The position numbers and the translations under genes are program-made. Below, in pieces: positions 17,873 through 28,683 of a stretch of DNA of 47,299 bases (its first letter is position 1; each line of letters starts with the position of its first letter). This DNA is from a virus, in the IMG/VR virus record IMGVR_UViG_3300025141_000171, positions 1 to 47,299 of that record, one strand, 5' to 3'. A model generated the notes under the pieces. The model did no database searches and was not told the DNA's origin. It saw only the letters and a program-made list of their open reading frames with translations.

Positions 17873-19669
17873 ATGTCTAAAAAAGATAAAAAATTAATCA
17901 AATATACAAGTAGAGAATTTAGCACAATTAAACAAGACTTAGTTGACTACGCAAAAAGATACTACCCGGACATTTACAAGGATTTTTCCGAAGCTTCTTT
18001 TGGATCTTTGATGCTCGATACAGTAGCTTATGTGGGCGATGTGCTTTCTTTTTATCTAGATTACCAAACAAATGAGTCTTTTCTAGACACCGCAGTAGAG
18101 TATGACAATATTTTAAGACTTGGCGAGCAAGTTGGTTATAAACAGCCCTTAAGATCAAATTCTTTTGGCGTCGTATCCATTTTTGCTCTCGCACCAGTAG
18201 AGCTAGTTGGCACCGGCCCAGATACAAATTATCTACCGGTCTTGTCAAAAGGAACAAAATTCTCTACTGCTTCTGGTCAAGTTTTTACCTTAATAGATGA
18301 CGTCGACTTTGCCAATCCAGACAACGAAATTGTTGTAGCGACTTCAAATGAACAAGACGGTAAGCCAACAGCTTTTGCTGTAAAGACTCGCGGTAGAGTA
18401 ATATCAGGCGAAGTAAGCAGCGAGACAGTTAATGTTGGCGCTTTCACAAGATTTTTAACAATTCCTTTGGCGGATCCAAATATAACTGAAATTGTTTCCA
18501 TAACAGACTCAGAAGGCCATGAGTATTTTGAAGTTGATTATCTGTCGCAAGATACAGTTTTTAGATCAGTTGTAAATAAAGATCCGGGAACAAGAAGATA
18601 TGTGCCTAATGTTATGGTGACAACTTCTGTGCCAAGAAGATATACCGTGTTTAATAGAAACGGCACCATACTTATCAAATTTGGATATGGCTCGGAAAAT
18701 TCTTTAAAAAAGGATAATACAACTCACCCGTCAAATGTCGTTCTTAAAATGCATGGAAGGGACTACGAGACCGATTTAACGCTCGATCCTTCAAAACTTT
18801 TAGAAACTGATAAATTTGGCATAGCACCCGCGGACACGACTTTGACAATTAAATATCGAACAAATACTGTTGAAAACGTAAATGTAGCCAGCAGAAATTT
18901 GACAAACATCACCGAGCCTCTTTTGATATTTAAAAGCGAAGCAACGAATAGCGGAAAAATAACATTTGTTCGAGACAGCTTGGAAGTGGTTAACGAAGAG
19001 CCGATTACTGGAGACGTCAGTATACCGACTGTTCTAGAATTAAAACAAAGAGTTAACGATGTTTTTGCTTCACAAAATAGAGCAGTTACGAGTAATGACT
19101 ATGAAGCTTTGGTTTATAGAATGCATCCACGATTTGGAAGCGTTAAGAGAGCAAAGATTGTTAGAGATCAGGATTCTTTTAAAAGAAACTTAAATTTGTA
19201 TATTGTTTCTGAAGACGCGGACAGAAACTTAACAACCTCAAGTCCACTGCTAAAAAATAACATTAAAACGTGGCTCAATCAGTATAGAATGATAAACGAC
19301 ACAATAGACATATTAGATCCAAAAATTATTAATATTAAAATTAACTTTTCTGCTGTTACGGACACTTCAACAGACAAAACTGAAGCTTTAAACGTGGCTA
19401 TAACAGAAATACAAGACTTGTTTACAGAAAAACTAGACATAGGCCAGCCGATATATATTACAAAGATTTATGACGTACTAAACAATCTAGACGAGATAGT
19501 TGATGTCACTAATGTAGAAATAATAAATCAGAATGGTGGCTTATATTCAGATGAAACATTGAATTTAAAACAATATACTTCTGCGGACGGCCGTATTTTA
19601 TACTCTCCTGAAAACGTCATATATGAATTAAAATATCCAAACTTAGATATACAGGGGACAATTAGATAA
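17873..19669 (+). CDS. 6: Baseplate wedge subunit, T4 gp6-like (Baseplate_J-like)
   Basis: A 598-residue protein. The N terminus (KYTSREFSTIKQDLVDYAKR, then FSEASFGSLMLDTVAYVGDVLSFYLDYQTNESFL, about residues 9-65) is the conserved start of T4-type gp6 and its relatives. The centre contains the Baseplate_J-like fold, with VTSNDYEALVYRMHPRFGSVKRAKI (about 405-430), and the C-terminal third has the repeated alpha/beta module (INFSAVTDTSTDKTEALNVAI). gp6 forms the inner wedge ring together with gp25 and gp53. Its ATG lies immediately after the gp25 stop, and its own stop overlaps the next ATG (TAATG). The length is close to T4 gp6 (660). Confidence 0.9.
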   Translation: MSKKDKKLIKYTSREFSTIKQDLVDYAKRYYPDIYKDFSEASFGSLMLDTVAYVGDVLSFYLDYQTNESFLDTAVEYDNILRLGEQVGYKQPLRSNSFGVVSIFALAPVELVGTGPDTNYLPVLSKGTKFSTASGQVFTLIDDVDFANPDNEIVVATSNEQDGKPTAFAVKTRGRVISGEVSSETVNVGAFTRFLTIPLADPNITEIVSITDSEGHEYFEVDYLSQDTVFRSVVNKDPGTRRYVPNVMVTTSVPRRYTVFNRNGTILIKFGYGSENSLKKDNTTHPSNVVLKMHGRDYETDLTLDPSKLLETDKFGIAPADTTLTIKYRTNTVENVNVASRNLTNITEPLLIFKSEATNSGKITFVRDSLEVVNEEPITGDVSIPTVLELKQRVNDVFASQNRAVTSNDYEALVYRMHPRFGSVKRAKIVRDQDSFKRNLNLYIVSEDADRNLTTSSPLLKNNIKTWLNQYRMINDTIDILDPKIINIKINFSAVTDTSTDKTEALNVAITEIQDLFTEKLDIGQPIYITKIYDVLNNLDEIVDVTNVEIINQNGGLYSDETLNLKQYTSADGRILYSPENVIYELKYPNLDIQGTIR

Positions 19670-21234
19670 TGGCAATAAAAAAATATATCGCTACTGAAGA
19701 CAACACAATCACAAATGCTTTTGGCATTGATCTGTCAACTAGAGCTACTGGTTCTAATATGGGCGCCGCTGATATATTAGAGGTGTTCTCAATTTATGGC
19801 CAACAAACGACATCTTCTGCAGAACTTTCTAGAGTTATTTTAAAGTTTCCAACGGACACAATTGCCGCCCATCGTACTAAAAATGAAATACCTGCCTCTG
19901 GCAGCGTTAGTTTTTATTTAAGGATGTTTAACGCAAGACATTCTGAGCAATTAGCAGAAGACTTTGTTGTTAATGTTTTAGCGGTTTCTCAATCGTGGGA
20001 AGAAGGCTCTGGCCTAGATATGGAGACCTACGGAGACAAGACAAAAGACGGAATTAAAGGCTCAAACTGGATTAATCGTCTGTCTTCTACGAAGTGGAAA
20101 CAAATAGGAGGTGTTTATCATTCTTCTTCTTATGTCGCCGGCGCCTCAATGCCTAACTATACGGTTACTTTTAAGAAAGGTTACGAAGATATAAATCTAG
20201 ACATAACTTCCATGGTCGAAGAGTGGCTAGCCGGAACACAAGAAAACTATGGTTTGGGAGTATTTTTAACTTCTAGTTATGAAGCGTACGCAACTGCCTC
20301 CGATAGTACGACGCCGCAAAATACAGACGGCGTAACAAAAAGCTATTATACAAAAAGATTCTTCTCTAGATCTAGTGAGTTCTTTTTTAAGCGACCTATA
20401 ATTGAAGCAAGGTGGGACTCCAGAACCGAAGACGACCGCGGTAATTTTTATTTTAGTAGTTCTTTGGCTCCTGCACAAGAGAATTTAAACAAAATTTATC
20501 TTTACAATTACGTCAGAGGACAGCTCAGAAATATCCCTGGAGTTGGGACCGGAAGACTGCTTGTTAGCTTATATTCGGGCTCGGCTGATGACAGCGAGCC
20601 TTCGAATGAAAAACTAGCTCTAAGCCAAGGCGGAGGGGTCGTCTCTGACGGAGACTTTAACGTAACAGGCGCGTATGTCTCTACCGGAATTTATTCCGCT
20701 TCATTTGCGTTGACCGGCGCCAATACTTTGAAAACAGTTTACGATGTTTGGTCAAGCTCTTCGATAGCCGCCGCCCCTTTCAACGGGGTAGTTGAATATT
20801 CTACCGGCTCTATTAAGCCCAAGACTTTGAGTTCTCCCGAGTGGAATCAGTATAACCAGTATGTTAGCAAAATAACTAATTTAAAGCCAAGATATAGTAA
20901 AGATGAAAAGGCAAGGCTCCGTGTTTTTATGAGACCTAGAAATTTTAGCCCAACGATCTACACTGTTGCAAAAACTGATATAGAAGTAGCTATAATACCG
21001 AGCGCATCTTACGAAGTTATAAGGATGGTCGATGAAAACACAGTCATAAACAACTCAACAGGTAGTACTACGTACCACACTTACTTGTCGTACGATAAGA
21101 AAGGTAATTATTTTGATCTAGACATGTCCTTATTAGAGCCCGGATATATGTATGGGATAAAATTTGCTTATCACACTTCTGGTGATTGGCGCGAGCAAGA
21201 AGAAGTGTTTAAGTTTAGAGTTGAAGATAATTAA
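19669..21234 (+). CDS. Structural protein with DNRLRE/CBM96-like beta-sandwich domain
   Basis: A 521-residue protein. Residues about 1-225 follow the pattern of DNRLRE/CBM96-type beta-sandwiches: DNTITNAFG, SRVILKFPTD, SVSFYLRMFNA, NVLAVSQSWEEGSGLD, WKQIGG, INLDITSMVEEWLAG and YGLGVFLTSSYEA. Such domains bind carbohydrate or serve as structural modules in surface proteins. The rest is beta-rich, ending in LEPGYMYGIKFAYHTSG. The ATG overlaps the gp6 stop by one base, so it is translationally coupled to the wedge genes. Its position right after gp6, in the place of T4 gp7/gp8-type wedge genes, suggests a peripheral baseplate protein. Carbohydrate binding is inference. Confidence 0.65.
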   Translation: MAIKKYIATEDNTITNAFGIDLSTRATGSNMGAADILEVFSIYGQQTTSSAELSRVILKFPTDTIAAHRTKNEIPASGSVSFYLRMFNARHSEQLAEDFVVNVLAVSQSWEEGSGLDMETYGDKTKDGIKGSNWINRLSSTKWKQIGGVYHSSSYVAGASMPNYTVTFKKGYEDINLDITSMVEEWLAGTQENYGLGVFLTSSYEAYATASDSTTPQNTDGVTKSYYTKRFFSRSSEFFFKRPIIEARWDSRTEDDRGNFYFSSSLAPAQENLNKIYLYNYVRGQLRNIPGVGTGRLLVSLYSGSADDSEPSNEKLALSQGGGVVSDGDFNVTGAYVSTGIYSASFALTGANTLKTVYDVWSSSSIAAAPFNGVVEYSTGSIKPKTLSSPEWNQYNQYVSKITNLKPRYSKDEKARLRVFMRPRNFSPTIYTVAKTDIEVAIIPSASYEVIRMVDENTVINNSTGSTTYHTYLSYDKKGNYFDLDMSLLEPGYMYGIKFAYHTSGDWREQEEVFKFRVEDN

Positions 21235-21260
21235 CTAGATAATTGTGGTTGGTGTAAATT

Positions 21261-24200
21261 ATGAGCATAAAAGATTTATTTGATAAAGGACTCTCACTAA
21301 AGTTTGTTAAGAACAAAACTAAGAGTGATTTAATTCAGGTGGAGTCCTCCAGATATATCGATGCGTACAACCAAAGAAGAGACAGGTTCATTCCAGACGT
21401 CAACTTTGCAACTGCTTCCAATTTTGCTCATTTTGGCTTGGCGGAAGAATACTATGATTCTTCAATTAAAAGAGTTTACCAGACATATCCATATGATGGT
21501 TCTCAAGCTGAAAAAATAGAATGGGAAAATGAAAGTACGTATTTAGATCTTTTTCTCTTTGAGAATGAGTATCCGAGGTCAAACGGGTATGTATTATTAG
21601 GAATTACTTCTTCGTTCACCGGAGATTTCAGTTCCAATGTTAAGCTCTCTACCACCCCGCAATATATTTTTCTAAAAGGTGGCCCACATGCAGATTCTGG
21701 CGGAGATTATAAGAGTGAATTTTCGGCCGGCCCCTCTAAAACAGGAATTTCAAAAGCTAACATCTATCATACTGCTAGCCAAAGAACAAACAATTTAGAA
21801 TTAGATCCAGTTAAAGGAATAACAACCGAATTTTGGATGAAAAAAGAAGGCTGGGCGTCAGTTTCGGCAGCGCATCACGAATACTTGTTGCATTCTTGGA
21901 ATTCAGGTTCTGTCGCCGGCGCTGCAGCAACGAATGGATCTCTAAGAGCGTATGTCTACGGAAGATCATCTGCTTCTAAAGGCTTAATACACGTTAGAGC
22001 AGTTTCTGGCTCCACAGAGCTAAGTTTTGACCATGATACGGGATTAAGCGACATCGCTGATAGTAAATGGCATCATTATTCCTTTACCGTAAAAACCGAA
22101 GGCTCAGCTACGATCTCTCATTTATACGTAGATGGCAAACATGCATCAAAATTATCATCCGCTAGCACCATAAACGCTGTCACTGGAACAATGGTAGCTG
22201 CAATCGGAGGACTAGTCGGTCCGCTAACCGGGTCAACTAACATCGGAAAAGGCTGGGGCAACATAGTATCTGCTTCTTTTGATGAATTTAGATATTGGAA
22301 AACAGACAGAAACGCACAAGAAATCGGAAGATTTTATCACGACCAAATTGGTGGTGGGACGAATACGGACAACGTGAAATATAACGATACGTTCAATAAA
22401 GTCAACTTAGGTGTATACTATAAATTTAACGAGGGTATAACAGAAGTTTCCGCCACTGACTCTACGATATTAGATTATTCCGGTAGAATTTCTAATGGCA
22501 CGTTTATTAATTATATTGCCGAGTCTAGAAACACTGGGTCCGCAATTGTATTAGCAGGAGCCGCATCGAAAGAATTTAAAGACCCTATTGTGTACTCTAC
22601 ACACCCCGCGGTCGCTAGTCTTGCTGAAGGTAAAAGAAAACAGGCAGAGGCTTATGATTACGAAAATACAGTGTCTCTGTATAAGTCGCTTCCAGCCTGG
22701 ATACTGGAGGAAGACGAATCATCTTCAAACAATTTAAAATATTTAACACAAATAATAGCTAGCTATTTCGATGACGCATATCTTCAAATACAAAAGCTGC
22801 CAACCCTAAAAGACATAAATTATCCAGACGACAATAGCTACGAAAAGCCATTGCCTTTTGCCGAGAGACTTTTGTCTTCCAGAGGGTACGACGCTCCGGA
22901 GCTTTTTGCAAATGTTTCTGATTTGGCAAAATATCTGCAAAGAGATGAGAAAAAGCTGTTTGAAAAGAAGCTTCATGAAGTAAAAAACATTATATATCAA
23001 AATATTTACAATAACTTATCCTATATTCAAAAGTCTAAAGGAACTACCAAATCTCTAAGAAACTTCTTAAGATGTTTTGGTGTCGATGAAGAATTAATAA
23101 AGCTAAACATATATTCCAATAACGATGTATATGAATTTAAAGATAACACAACACATACTGCAATACGCAAAAATTACATAGATTTCGATGATCTGGAAAC
23201 TAGGTTTACTGCTTCAGCAGACACGAGCTATGCTGCCGCCTATACGGCCACTGCCTATCAGTATTACGACGCAAACGATCCAGCAAACTCTCTGTCCTAT
23301 ATCCCTGCAGCTACTGAAAACTTGCTAGCCGCGCCGTCAATAACAATTGAAACGGAAGTGATATTCCCAAAAAGATCGATCAACAATGATAAAAATCACT
23401 TGTTGTTTGCACATACAACATCTTCAATCTTTGGTATGAATGCAGTTGTCGCATCAAATACTGATCTAACATACGATTCTAGCGACACAATTAATTTTAA
23501 CGTTGTAGCTGTTCGAACAGACGATGATCCAAGAAATGTTAAGTTTGGCTTAAGGACTATTGGTGGTTCTTCCGTGTTTGACAACATAACAACATCGGAC
23601 ACATTCTTAAGCGTATACGACAACGAAAAATGGAATTTTGCCTTCAGACTAAGACCTACCAAGGCAAGAACAGATACTGGGCCGGCCCTTAATACTAGTA
23701 CTGGCTTTTTAAAACCGGCCGCATCTGCCTACACCTACGAATTATATGGTGTCAACTACCTGTCTAATATTTTACAGAATGAATTTGTCATATCAGGAAC
23801 GATGAGCGAGGCCAATGCCAACACCTTCTTTACAAAACCAAAGAGAGTTTTCTTGGGAGCTTCAAGAACTAATTTTACCGGTAGTGCAAAGGTACCTTCT
23901 GACGTAAAAGTTTCTTCGACAAGGGTTTGGCTGGATTACCTATCAGATGAAACGATTCGCGCACATGCTAGAGACGCAAACTCTTATGGCGCCCTGCAGC
24001 CATACAGAAACGCAAACGACTCTTTTAACACAAATTATGTGCCACAGATTTCTAATTTGATTTTGAACTGGACAATGGACAATGTCACTGGCTCCAACGC
24101 GTCTGGCCAGTTTTTGATAGAAGACTTTGCTTCTGGATCTGTACACGATAAGTTAAAATTTGGAGACTCATGGTCGCGACCGATAAATAGATATAATTAT

Positions 24201-27200
24201 TCGGGTCGTGGAGACAAGTTTACGACAAATGTTAATTTTGCAGATCAAGCAATCGACGTTGAGTTTGTGCAATCTGCAAAACTTAAGTTACCAGAGCTTG
24301 CCAACGACGACGATATGGTAAAAGTGCTCAACAAGCAAGACGATGTGGTGTTTACCAGAGACACAACATATGTCCAACACTTGTTGTCAGTAGAAAAAAG
24401 TATGTATCAAATAGTTTCTGAAGAGATGCTGCGTCTTTTTGCTACGATGACTGAATTTAATAACTTAATTGGAGAGCCAGTCAACCGGTACAGGCCACAT
24501 TATAAGAGCTTAGAAAAACTACGTCAACTGTTTTTTGAAAATGTAGAGAGCGATACACTGGATTTGGAGAAATTTATTGAATACTTCAAGTGGGTAGACG
24601 ATGCGGTAACAGTAATGATAAAGCAGCTGATCCCAGCGTCTTCTAATACTCCAGAATTATTAAGAAATATGATTGAAAGTCATATTCTAGAAAGAAACAA
24701 ATATTGGACAAAGTTTCCAACACTAGAGATTAAGTCTAAAGAGCCGACTCCTTCAATATCTGCGATCGAAGAGCTTAAATATAACTGGAAGTTTGGCCAC
24801 GCTCCTGTTAACCCGGAGCAAAACACCAACCAAGATGAGAATTGTTTGTGGTGGAACCAGCGCGCAGAACGCGATGGTGTTTTGGCTTCTGGTGACGACA
24901 ATGTTGACGCGGATAAAGCTGCTTTACTAAAAATTACAGTTACAGAAGTTACAGGAGCGGAGCCGACACTGAAATCAATATCTGGGTTAAAGTATGCTAA
25001 AAGCTACTATCACGACAGGAGCTTGGCGCGTTTAGTTGACTTGAAAACAAAAAAATCCTTAAAGATAAAAGGTGGCGCCAATCCGGAAAATAACAAAATA
25101 CATGATTTTTACAAAGGTGTTACGAAATGGGGCAGCGATGATGATTTTATTTATATAGACATTGACAACGAGCTAAAAGATACTGTTTGCAATGACAAAG
25201 AAATACCGGATGAAATAAATAAAAAGAAATTTAACATAAGATCTCTGACAATGAAATCTACTGAGATACTAGATCCGATTGTCATCAGTGGAAACTTGCC
25301 AACTCGTGGAGAGAACGATCTAAAATATACGGATGCGAGAAGCACCTTGCTTCTTCCTTTCAGCATTTATTCTTCGTCTATAGATACCGGATATCAAAAG
25401 CTTTATGCAAGTCAGTTTAAAATTGACTTTACAAATTTACATGAAGATAAGTATGGCAACGATGCAGAGATTCCACTGCAAGGTCCTTTCACCGAAAAAT
25501 ATGTTGGAGGCATGCAACATAGGCACGTGAAGCTCAACCAAGGCGCAGATACACCAATGACAAGGCCGGAAGGTTGGCACCTGCAGTCGTTCTTAAACAC
25601 AGATTCGTCAGAAGAGATAATTAACGAAAGTTTTGATGGTTCAGACGGCGCCGGAACAAACGACACTAGAATACTTAAATTACCAGCCGGATCAACATCC
25701 GGATCAACTTCTCCTGACCCTGGCGACTATGAATACTGGAGAAATGGTGTTGGCGCAGAAAACGAGTGGACATTCAGAACCGGCCCGACTCCAACAGCTG
25801 GTACCGGCCCTGAAGGTGTTTCGCAGACATATGCTTACTGTGAAGTTTTGCCTTCCAAAGTTGGCCAAACTTTTGGTTTAGTGACTCCCTTAATAGATTT
25901 GCTGGATTATTCAAAAGAAACACACGTTTTAGGCGCTTTTATCTATAACATGTTCGGGTTACATATTGGAGAATTAAAAGTACAAATCTCTTCAGACCCG
26001 GGCTTTGAGACTGATGTTAGAGATATACCGGTGACTTGGGATGCGTTGGGCACACCTTTCGTAGGTACCTCTCTGGCCGGCCAGCAGCACTCAAATGGAG
26101 AGACGTACGGCGCCGCTATGTTTGCCTCTAATGCATATGGCGAGGGTTTAAAAGGGTACGTTGGAAGAAGATTCTTCATAAGACTCTTTTATACGGCAGG
26201 TATATCACATTTGGGTGACGTCGCCATCGATACGTTCTCTTTGCGGGTAGGCATGACAGGCGACATATATCGTAATTCGTTTAAACTTCTTAGCCCGACA
26301 CACGACAATCACTTCAGGCCGCAGGCGATTTATACAAGAGACATGGTAGCAAAACGCCCTGTCAATATTAAAAACATCGAAATGACCGGAAGTTCGCCGA
26401 CTGTCGCAGGAAATTACCTTAATAGATACGAATACGTTAGTACGGTTAGCCCCGAAGCTAACGACCCATATTTTGTTAAGAATAACGATCAAATTACACA
26501 AACAACGATGAGATATTTAACGACAGGAAGTATACAGTCTGTGTTAACTCACCCAGTCGCTGGAGCTTCAACGTTTTTTGAAAACAACAAAGCAGCATCT
26601 TTAAATGGCACTGATGAATACTTTCAAGCTTCGGACAACGCGTCTCTTTCTTTTGGCAATGCGTCAAGTGATAGTGCTTTCTCAATTAGCGCCTGGATCA
26701 AGATGACCGATGCGACTTCATTTCCAATTGTCGCAAAGCACGAGCCTGGTACGGATAATGCCTATGTTGAGTATAAACTAGTTACTTTAAACGACGATAA
26801 ACTATATTTTTATGCATATGATGCTGCCACTGGCGTGCGAGAAAGAGTATATTCTGATAGCGCTTTAACCAGTTATGAAGGGGAATGGATCCACGTGGTT
26901 GCTACTGGAGATGATGGTGAAGAAAGTAAGACCATGAAATTATATTTGAATGGTTCGGAATTAGCATCTACTCGCGATGATAACGGAGCTTACACGGCAA
27001 TGCACAATACCCCGGCTAAACTTTTTATTGGTCGAGATGATTTGGGAACAGCCGGCTCATCGATTTTCCACTATGCCGAGGGTGCAATTGACGAAGTTAG
27101 TATTTGGGGCACTGAGTTGACTCTTGCTGACGTGCAAGAACTATTTTATGGCGAAGACACGGGCCCAGGAAATCCGGCAGGCCCGGACGCGCTGGAATTT

Positions 27201-28646
27201 CACCCCAAATATAGTAATTTAATCTCTTGGTGGCGATTCGGCGACGGTGGAGGAGATGGAGATACCTTATCTTTTGTTATTGATCAAAAAAGCAGCAATA
27301 ATTTAGCTGGGCAAAATTCCCCTACATTAATTTCTGGCCCAGCAAATGTAATTACATCGTCCATTTATCGTGGACCTGATGCTCTTTCTTCACGAACTGA
27401 CTTAATTTATGCGGATTACACTTTGCCTGATCGTTCCAATTTAACGGCTTCGGTACGTAATAGAACGAGAATAAAGTCCAGATTCAGTTCACCAGGTGGA
27501 TTTGAGACACTGTCACGAGGATTCTTAGATCCCGCTCACGAGACTTTTTCTGTCTATAACGCACTAACTTACAGAAACGCGTGGACAAGAAAAGTTTATA
27601 ACTCTCAATTACAAGCGCACATGGGTAGATTCGGCGCCAGTGGTCATAGCACTGGCTCTGCTAGGGTATATGGAACTGAAACAACCGGTAGCGGTGTACG
27701 AGATCTTGATTATTCGCTCAATGGAGATGCTTCAATACACAGATATCACAGGAACAGTGTAGAGAGACTTGAGCGTCCTGGCTTTGAAAACAGCCACGCA
27801 GCATCTCTAGATGGCACAAACGATTATTTTGAAGCTGCTGACAACAACTCACTTTCTTTCGTCGACGCTTCAGATGACACGGCTTTTTCTATTAGCGCCT
27901 GGGTCAAGATGGATGATGCGACTTCATTTCCAATTGTCGCAAAACATGAGCCTGCTACGGATACTGCTTTTTTTGAATACAAGCTTGCAACCCTTAACAA
28001 CGATAAATTATATTTTTATACATATGACAACGGCGCCGGCACCAACATGAAGTTTGTCTCTGATTCTACACTGACTAGCTATGAGGGGCAGTGGATCCAC
28101 CTAGTAGCTACAGCCGGCGCCGGCGGCGATACTAAAGTTATGAAAGTTTATATAAACGGCGAATCCCTTGCAGGGTCTGTGACAGAAACAGGAACATATG
28201 TAGCAATGCACAACACTGCGGCTAAACTTTTTATTGGTAGAGATGATATCTTCGCCGGCTCCTCTAACTTTTTCTATGCTGACGGTATGATTGACGAAGT
28301 GAGTATCTGGGGAGCCGAACTTACTCCAACTGAGATTAAAGAAATATACTATGGCGCCCCAAGTGACAAGGCCGGCCCGGGCCCAACAGATCTTGCTAGA
28401 CACTCTCAGTACAGCAATTTAGTTTCCTGGTGGCGCTTCGGCGATGGATCCGGAGACTTCAGTAATTTGTCATTTGTCGTTGATCAGAAAAGCAATAATA
28501 CGCTGACAGGTAAAAACGCACCTTCTCTTGCCGCGGCCCATGACGCTGGTTTAATAAAGGTGACAAAAAACGATAACGCGTTTGTTTCTCACATGATACC
28601 AAGAACGGACCAGCAAACAAGATGGATAACAGCATCAATAATTTAA
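21261..28646 (+). CDS. 2461-residue structural protein with multiple LamG/concanavalin A-like domains
   Basis: A very long virion protein, probably a baseplate-peripheral or fibre component. The N-terminal region (1-120) includes QVESSRYIDAYNQRRDRFIPD. A first LamG-like domain is at about 180-393 (TTEFWMKKEGW, WHHYSFTVKTEG, DEFRYWKTDRNAQEI). A helical segment at about 480-620 contains YIQKSKGTTKSLRNFLRCFGV. A second concanavalin-like region is at about 695-905. A MAM/jelly-roll-like stretch (GAFIYNMFGLHIGELKVQIS) is near 1560-1670. Two near-duplicate LamG domains are at about 1776-2026 and 2180-2428 (SISAWIKM and SISAWVKM; IDEVSIWG in both). LamG domains commonly bind glycans or proteins. The ATG has only a weak GGTTGG ribosome site. 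It ends with HMIPRTDQQTRWITASII. Host-surface recognition is inferred. Confidence 0.72.
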   Translation: MSIKDLFDKGLSLKFVKNKTKSDLIQVESSRYIDAYNQRRDRFIPDVNFATASNFAHFGLAEEYYDSSIKRVYQTYPYDGSQAEKIEWENESTYLDLFLFENEYPRSNGYVLLGITSSFTGDFSSNVKLSTTPQYIFLKGGPHADSGGDYKSEFSAGPSKTGISKANIYHTASQRTNNLELDPVKGITTEFWMKKEGWASVSAAHHEYLLHSWNSGSVAGAAATNGSLRAYVYGRSSASKGLIHVRAVSGSTELSFDHDTGLSDIADSKWHHYSFTVKTEGSATISHLYVDGKHASKLSSASTINAVTGTMVAAIGGLVGPLTGSTNIGKGWGNIVSASFDEFRYWKTDRNAQEIGRFYHDQIGGGTNTDNVKYNDTFNKVNLGVYYKFNEGITEVSATDSTILDYSGRISNGTFINYIAESRNTGSAIVLAGAASKEFKDPIVYSTHPAVASLAEGKRKQAEAYDYENTVSLYKSLPAWILEEDESSSNNLKYLTQIIASYFDDAYLQIQKLPTLKDINYPDDNSYEKPLPFAERLLSSRGYDAPELFANVSDLAKYLQRDEKKLFEKKLHEVKNIIYQNIYNNLSYIQKSKGTTKSLRNFLRCFGVDEELIKLNIYSNNDVYEFKDNTTHTAIRKNYIDFDDLETRFTASADTSYAAAYTATAYQYYDANDPANSLSYIPAATENLLAAPSITIETEVIFPKRSINNDKNHLLFAHTTSSIFGMNAVVASNTDLTYDSSDTINFNVVAVRTDDDPRNVKFGLRTIGGSSVFDNITTSDTFLSVYDNEKWNFAFRLRPTKARTDTGPALNTSTGFLKPAASAYTYELYGVNYLSNILQNEFVISGTMSEANANTFFTKPKRVFLGASRTNFTGSAKVPSDVKVSSTRVWLDYLSDETIRAHARDANSYGALQPYRNANDSFNTNYVPQISNLILNWTMDNVTGSNASGQFLIEDFASGSVHDKLKFGDSWSRPINRYNYSGRGDKFTTNVNFADQAIDVEFVQSAKLKLPELANDDDMVKVLNKQDDVVFTRDTTYVQHLLSVEKSMYQIVSEEMLRLFATMTEFNNLIGEPVNRYRPHYKSLEKLRQLFFENVESDTLDLEKFIEYFKWVDDAVTVMIKQLIPASSNTPELLRNMIESHILERNKYWTKFPTLEIKSKEPTPSISAIEELKYNWKFGHAPVNPEQNTNQDENCLWWNQRAERDGVLASGDDNVDADKAALLKITVTEVTGAEPTLKSISGLKYAKSYYHDRSLARLVDLKTKKSLKIKGGANPENNKIHDFYKGVTKWGSDDDFIYIDIDNELKDTVCNDKEIPDEINKKKFNIRSLTMKSTEILDPIVISGNLPTRGENDLKYTDARSTLLLPFSIYSSSIDTGYQKLYASQFKIDFTNLHEDKYGNDAEIPLQGPFTEKYVGGMQHRHVKLNQGADTPMTRPEGWHLQSFLNTDSSEEIINESFDGSDGAGTNDTRILKLPAGSTSGSTSPDPGDYEYWRNGVGAENEWTFRTGPTPTAGTGPEGVSQTYAYCEVLPSKVGQTFGLVTPLIDLLDYSKETHVLGAFIYNMFGLHIGELKVQISSDPGFETDVRDIPVTWDALGTPFVGTSLAGQQHSNGETYGAAMFASNAYGEGLKGYVGRRFFIRLFYTAGISHLGDVAIDTFSLRVGMTGDIYRNSFKLLSPTHDNHFRPQAIYTRDMVAKRPVNIKNIEMTGSSPTVAGNYLNRYEYVSTVSPEANDPYFVKNNDQITQTTMRYLTTGSIQSVLTHPVAGASTFFENNKAASLNGTDEYFQASDNASLSFGNASSDSAFSISAWIKMTDATSFPIVAKHEPGTDNAYVEYKLVTLNDDKLYFYAYDAATGVRERVYSDSALTSYEGEWIHVVATGDDGEESKTMKLYLNGSELASTRDDNGAYTAMHNTPAKLFIGRDDLGTAGSSIFHYAEGAIDEVSIWGTELTLADVQELFYGEDTGPGNPAGPDALEFHPKYSNLISWWRFGDGGGDGDTLSFVIDQKSSNNLAGQNSPTLISGPANVITSSIYRGPDALSSRTDLIYADYTLPDRSNLTASVRNRTRIKSRFSSPGGFETLSRGFLDPAHETFSVYNALTYRNAWTRKVYNSQLQAHMGRFGASGHSTGSARVYGTETTGSGVRDLDYSLNGDASIHRYHRNSVERLERPGFENSHAASLDGTNDYFEAADNNSLSFVDASDDTAFSISAWVKMDDATSFPIVAKHEPATDTAFFEYKLATLNNDKLYFYTYDNGAGTNMKFVSDSTLTSYEGQWIHLVATAGAGGDTKVMKVYINGESLAGSVTETGTYVAMHNTAAKLFIGRDDIFAGSSNFFYADGMIDEVSIWGAELTPTEIKEIYYGAPSDKAGPGPTDLARHSQYSNLVSWWRFGDGSGDFSNLSFVVDQKSNNTLTGKNAPSLAAAHDAGLIKVTKNDNAFVSHMIPRTDQQTRWITASII
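26588..27340 (+). repeat. LamG repeat copy A within the 2461-residue gene
   Basis: First copy of a tandem, diverged duplication of about 750 bases coding a LamG domain plus the following linker (SWWRFGDG, then VIDQKSSNN). The protein match to copy B is high over the whole length. At the DNA level a 29-base block is identical (26709-26737 here), suggesting a fairly recent duplication or gene conversion. Confidence 0.8.
27799..28540 (+). repeat. LamG repeat copy B within the 2461-residue gene
   Basis: Second copy of the duplicated LamG plus linker unit (SWWRFGDG, then VVDQKSNNT). The 29-base block identical to copy A lies at 27915-27943, about 1.2 kb downstream of its partner. The two copies are separated by about 460 bases encoding a non-duplicated spacer (RNRTRIKSRFSSPGGFETLS). 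Confidence 0.8.
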
Positions 28647-28648
28647 GG

Positions 28649-28663
28649 TATAATCTATTTATA
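28649..28663 (+). promoter_or_regulatory. Candidate promoter (TATAAT followed by CTATTTATA)
   Basis: The 37-base gap before the 1961-residue gene contains TATAAT (28649-28654) directly followed by CTATTTATA (28655-28663). The second motif recurs in the short gaps at 39273 and 42259. The ribosome site GAGG follows at about 28674. Promoter activity is inferred; no good -35 box was found, which would be normal for a gp55-type late promoter. Confidence 0.35.
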
Positions 28664-28683
28664 TGATAGAGTTGAGGTAAAAA

